Origin: Hymenobacter mucosus
Lineage (GTDB): Bacteria; Bacteroidota; Bacteroidia; Cytophagales; Hymenobacteraceae
Assembly (NCBI RefSeq): GCF_900188255.1
Contig: NZ_FZNS01000004.1
Span: 310,001-374,000 of the forward strand
DNA: 64,000 nucleotides
Direction of reading: 5' to 3'
The position numbers were made by a program, and so were the translations under genes. Below, in pieces: positions 60,486 to 64,000 of this stretch; position 1 is the stretch's first letter; each line of letters opens with the position of its first letter. The notes beneath the pieces were generated by a model. That model was not told the origin of the DNA, did not search any database, and was given only the letters and a program-made list of their open reading frames with translations.

Positions 60486-62987
60486 ATGCACGAAAGCATT
60501 CTAAAGGAAACTGTTCATCCTTTAGCTAATACAGAATCTCGTAAGCCGGCTGGTTTTGCCAGCCGTGCAACCTCCGCTGGTTTGCTAGTCAAGCAAGTTG
60601 CTGGCGTGGGGCAGATGCGAGTATTGGTAGGACTGGGCCTCGTTAGCCTAGTGTACTTTGTCGTGTGGTTTGCATCCTCCGACCCCATTGGGTACGCACC
60701 GCTGTTTTGGTTGCTGACCGTGTCGTTGGGGTTCAAGATGCTGCGCATGCTGCACGAGTGGTATCACTACGTAAACGTAACGGAGCCCCTACCTCCCACG
60801 GAGCACTTGCCAGCTTTCACCGTGGACGTGTTGACAACTGCCTGCCCCGGTGAGCCCTACGCCATGATAGTCCAAACGCTGGAGGCGATGCAGGCCATTA
60901 CCTATCCGCACACCAGCTACCTGTGCGATGAGGGTGACGACCCGTATTTGCGGGCAGTGTGCCAGCAGCTAGGCGTAGTGCACGTCACGCGCAAGCAAAA
61001 AGTCAATGCCAAAGCCGGCAATATCAACAATGCTTTGCAGCAGGCCACGGGTGAGCTATGCGTTGTTCTTGACCCCGACCACGTACCAACTCCCGACTTC
61101 CTGGACTACGTAGTACCCTACTTTACAAATGCTAGCGTCGGCTACGTGCAGGTGGTGCAGGCCTACGGCAACCAGAAAGACAGCTTAGTGGCACTTGGAG
61201 CGGCCGAGCAAACCTACCACTTCTACGGCCCACTGATGATGGGCATGAACAGCTACAACACTACGCAAGCAATTGGCGCTAACTGCACCTTCCGCCGTGC
61301 GGCGTTAGACTCCATTGGTGGTCACGCAGCCGGCCTTACGGAGGACATGCACACGGCCATGCGCCTGCATGCCGCCGGCTGGCAATCGGTATACGTACCG
61401 CGGGTGCTTAGCCGGGGGCTGGTTCCTTCTACGCTGGGCGCTTTCTATGCCCAGCAACTGAAATGGGCCCGAGGAGCCTTCGAACTGCTTTTTGAGGTAT
61501 ACCCTCGCTTAGTTGGGCGCTTCTCGTGGCGCCAGCGGCTGCACTATCTTACTCTTCCCCTGTATTTTCTCTCGGGCCTAATAACACTCATTGACCTGGC
61601 GGTGCCTATCGCATCGTTGGGACTTTCGGTATACCCTTGGCATATTTCGCTGGCGGCTTTTGCCTTGCACTTGATGCCGCTGCTTGGCATCAGTCTTCTG
61701 ATTCGCTATAAGGCTCAAGCTTGGCTACGCGAGCCACATGAGACTGGCCTGCACCTAGCCGGCGGCATTTTACGCGTGGGTACGTGGTGGATTTACCTTC
61801 TAGGGTTTGTGTACACCATTTTTCGGGTACGGGTGCCCTATATCCCGACACCCAAAGAGGGCAATACTCGCAATGAGTTCCGAATTGCCTTACCGAACAT
61901 CATGGCTATCCTGCTTTGCGCAGTGGCCGTTAAATACGCCGGTCGAGCAGACTGGAGCCCGTATTCGCGCCTCATGGCTTTTCTAGCTACCTGCAACGCG
62001 GGTATTCTGCTGGCGGCTGTTGGTATGGGGCAGCATACGTGGATGCGGACTCTCACAGCTGATTTACAGTCGCAGCCATTGCGGGGAATCTTTCAGGCGT
62101 TTCGAAGAGCAGTAACCGGGCTTACCACACGGGCGCAAACTAGGGGAGTTTCCTTGGCCATCGGTAGCTTAGCCGTAGTGGGCTGCGTAGATGCTGCGCT
62201 ATTTATCCAAGCGCAGTCCGCGGAGTTTGCGTTAGCTAGCTGGCTGCTGGATGGGGGCGACTCCGTGCGCGTGGGCACGCAGCACCTAACCTTGTCTACT
62301 GCCGAGCCTGCGCCGGATGCGTTCTTCTCAGGGCAACGTCTTCTACTGCGCCGCTCAACCGACCAAGCGGCCTCCGTAAGTGCCCTGCCCATGATGGCTA
62401 CGCTACCCAAAGCAGACATTATAGCCCTCCATCGGCAAGGGGTTACACCACTACTGAATTGGCAAGTAGCAGCCCTTCCGGTAAGTAAGCGGCAGCAACT
62501 TGCACAAGCCATACACAACCTGCACCAGCCCATTATGCTGCAACCAATTTTCCCGGCTTTGTCTGCTCCTGCGTATCGCAAGGCATGGCAAGACATGGTT
62601 CGGGAGTTCAAGGCCAATAAGGTGACGAATGTTGTGTGGGTTTGGATGCCTCCTAGTGCAGCCGCGGTACAGTCTTACTTCCCGGGAAAAGATTACGTGG
62701 ACTGGGTTGCAGCTCCTTATAAGGATGCGGACACCTCCTCTACGGAATCTTTGGGGGGCTATAGCTCCTACCGACACGAGTTTGCTATGGCCCTGGCATT
62801 GCACGACAAACCAGTACTATTGCTGGCCAATAATGCCATGATAGATGCGCAACAGCTAGTACACCGCATTGGCCGGGAGTACCCCGAGGTCAAGGCAGTT
62901 ATCTTCCCGGCAAGGTATCGCCCTAACGCTGTATCACTGCGCACGAATAAGCGAGGTAATCGGGCTACCCTGCTCAGCCATAACTGA
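60486..62987 (+). CDS. GT2 polysaccharide synthase fused to a GH26-like domain lacking visible catalytic residues
   Basis: 833 aa. Two N-terminal membrane helices (45-85), GT2 domain with CDEGDD (147-152), KAGNINNAL (176-184), DPDH (196-199), TED (285-287) and QQLKW (323-327), as in processive beta-glycan synthases. Four to six more helices follow to about 520. The last ~260 residues resemble GH26 (NVVWVWMPPSAAAVQSYFPG then KDYVDWVAAPY), but the usual HEMNG acid loop and the nucleophile Glu strand (here DKPVLLLANNAM) are missing. It may bind rather than cut the product. Confidence 0.82.
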   Translation: MHESILKETVHPLANTESRKPAGFASRATSAGLLVKQVAGVGQMRVLVGLGLVSLVYFVVWFASSDPIGYAPLFWLLTVSLGFKMLRMLHEWYHYVNVTEPLPPTEHLPAFTVDVLTTACPGEPYAMIVQTLEAMQAITYPHTSYLCDEGDDPYLRAVCQQLGVVHVTRKQKVNAKAGNINNALQQATGELCVVLDPDHVPTPDFLDYVVPYFTNASVGYVQVVQAYGNQKDSLVALGAAEQTYHFYGPLMMGMNSYNTTQAIGANCTFRRAALDSIGGHAAGLTEDMHTAMRLHAAGWQSVYVPRVLSRGLVPSTLGAFYAQQLKWARGAFELLFEVYPRLVGRFSWRQRLHYLTLPLYFLSGLITLIDLAVPIASLGLSVYPWHISLAAFALHLMPLLGISLLIRYKAQAWLREPHETGLHLAGGILRVGTWWIYLLGFVYTIFRVRVPYIPTPKEGNTRNEFRIALPNIMAILLCAVAVKYAGRADWSPYSRLMAFLATCNAGILLAAVGMGQHTWMRTLTADLQSQPLRGIFQAFRRAVTGLTTRAQTRGVSLAIGSLAVVGCVDAALFIQAQSAEFALASWLLDGGDSVRVGTQHLTLSTAEPAPDAFFSGQRLLLRRSTDQAASVSALPMMATLPKADIIALHRQGVTPLLNWQVAALPVSKRQQLAQAIHNLHQPIMLQPIFPALSAPAYRKAWQDMVREFKANKVTNVVWVWMPPSAAAVQSYFPGKDYVDWVAAPYKDADTSSTESLGGYSSYRHEFAMALALHDKPVLLLANNAMIDAQQLVHRIGREYPEVKAVIFPARYRPNAVSLRTNKRGNRATLLSHN

Positions 62988-63092
62988 ACGCTACTGAAAC
63001 TTTAGCTGGCTCTGGCAAGCCAAAAACGGCATGTGATAGGTAGCCCTCTAATTAAGAGGTATCATCCTGCTGTTGGGAAACGTAACCCTGCT

Positions 63093-64000
63093 ATGCACAC
63101 CGAAATACTTATTGTTGGGGCCGGCGCTGCTGGCCTGATGGCGGCCCGCACTCTTGCTCAGGCAGGAAAAAAAGTACTAGTACTGGAAGCGCGCACACGC
63201 TTGGGCGGCCGCATCCATACTTTCAGAGAGAATGGATTTTCAGGACTAGCTGAGGCGGGGGCAGAATTCCTGCACGGCGACGTAGCGCAGACCCAGCAGT
63301 TGCTGCACGCTACAGGCACGCCCACCTACCCTACCGGGGGGATAACGTACGAGGTAACTCAAGGAGTCGTGCACGAGTCGGCGGAGTTCCTGCCTGAGAT
63401 GCCGCTGCTGCTGGAGAAGCTCCACGCCCTTCCGCACGACCTCCCCCTGGCCGAATTTCTCACCCAAGCGTTTCCGGCCGAAGAACACCGTACCTTGCGT
63501 AATACCGTAACGCGCTTCGCGGAGGGCTATGATGCTGCCGATGCTCGTCGTGCCAGTTCCTTTGCCTTGCGCGATGAATGGTCTGGGGGCGGCGCTGAGG
63601 ACTCGCCCCGGCCGGAAGGCGGGTACGGGGCCGTTGTTGCGCAATTACACCGCGAGGTAGAGGCGGCTGGAGGACAAGTGCGGTTGAACTCGGTGGTAGA
63701 AAAAATCATTTGGCACCCGCACCACGTGACCCTTCACTGCACCGACGGCCGCCAGTACCACGCTACGCGCGCTTTGCTCACTATGCCCCTGGGCGTGCTG
63801 CAAGCAGAAGCAGGTAGCCCAGGCTACTTCCATCTAGAGCCAGAACTACCCGAGCACCGAGCGGCAGCCACGGCCTTGGGGTTTGGGTCGGTTATTAAGT
63901 TGCTATTGGAGTTCAACAACCCGTTCTGGGCTACTGCCTCGCCGCAGGTGCAGCGGCCCATGCCCAACTTAGGGTTCTTATTCTCCGATGCGGCTATACC
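63093..64000 (+). CDS. Flavin monoamine oxidase family protein, 3' truncated by window end
   Basis: 302 codons visible from ATG 63093, frame open to the window end. Rossmann FAD motif MHTEILIVGAGAAGLMAARTLAQAGKKV, LVLEARTRLGGRIHT and AEAGAEFLHG. Amine oxidase family (MAO/PAO-like): oxidises an amine using FAD. Expected length is 430-460 aa, so about a third is missing. Follows the GT2 gene by 105 nt. Confidence 0.9.
   Translation, partial: MHTEILIVGAGAAGLMAARTLAQAGKKVLVLEARTRLGGRIHTFRENGFSGLAEAGAEFLHGDVAQTQQLLHATGTPTYPTGGITYEVTQGVVHESAEFLPEMPLLLEKLHALPHDLPLAEFLTQAFPAEEHRTLRNTVTRFAEGYDAADARRASSFALRDEWSGGGAEDSPRPEGGYGAVVAQLHREVEAAGGQVRLNSVVEKIIWHPHHVTLHCTDGRQYHATRALLTMPLGVLQAEAGSPGYFHLEPELPEHRAAATALGFGSVIKLLLEFNNPFWATASPQVQRPMPNLGFLFSDAAI

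Overview
The window looks like a Hymenobacter-type Bacteroidota chromosome (inference from protein content). The evidence is: T9SS C-terminal sorting domain, DUF4270 and Kelch lipoproteins, LytS/LytTR and multi-PAS signalling, SelO, M61 peptidase, high GC, weak Shine-Dalgarno signals, and TAnnTTTG -7 boxes close to start codons. Most of it is ordinary chromosome punctuated by unusually long, perfect bidirectional hairpin terminators.

Layout. 0-4.6 kb: 5'-truncated NFACT/Rqc2-like gene, tRNA-Leu(GAG), Dps, MOSC, OsmC. 4.6-9.9 kb (minus strand): an RNA repair and surveillance locus, the most interesting part of the window. In transcription order it holds a PcfJ-like gene, an internally deleted Ro60 (TROVE) gene, a PARG-like DUF2263 gene, two leader hairpins, five tandem Y-RNA-like tRNA mimics with arms in circularly permuted order, and rtcB. 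10-11.3 kb: gene-poor, with a decayed gene tail. 11.3-20 kb: LytS/LytTR pair, DUF4270 and Kelch lipoproteins, HDAC-like deacetylase, J-domain protein, alpha/beta hydrolase.

19.6-34.5 kb: an XRE/S24-like regulator with palindromic operators, divergent from a membrane-stress operon (YbjN-like, PspA/IM30, small membrane proteins, YqiJ-like, flotillin, 1646-aa AAA ATPase). A DUF559 gene bracketed by ~48-bp direct repeats lies between flotillin and the ATPase. An AT-rich HD + HSP90-like ATPase gene that looks foreign follows the operon. 34.7-41.5 kb: PPOX-like oxidase, three SDR oxidoreductases (one with a Tat signal), DinB protein, MsrB, PurU. 41.6-49.5 kb: two related small genes, HipA-like/DUF3037 pair, SelO, a second RtcB, LRR-kinase. 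49.8-64 kb: SulP transporter, M61 peptidase, three-PAS histidine kinase, T9SS beta-helix protein, GH2-TIM protein, a GT2 synthase fused to a GH26-like domain without visible catalytic residues, and a flavin amine oxidase cut by the window end.

How the genes may work together. RtcB ligates broken RNA; bacterial Ro60 binds Y RNAs, many of which mimic tRNA; DUF2263 proteins are PARG-like. Their co-orientation with a tandem Y-RNA array suggests one RNA-repair operon. Its Ro60 is destroyed, so the RNAs are either orphaned or serve another partner such as the PcfJ protein, RtcB, or a Ro60 elsewhere in the genome. A second, intact RtcB lies 40 kb away.
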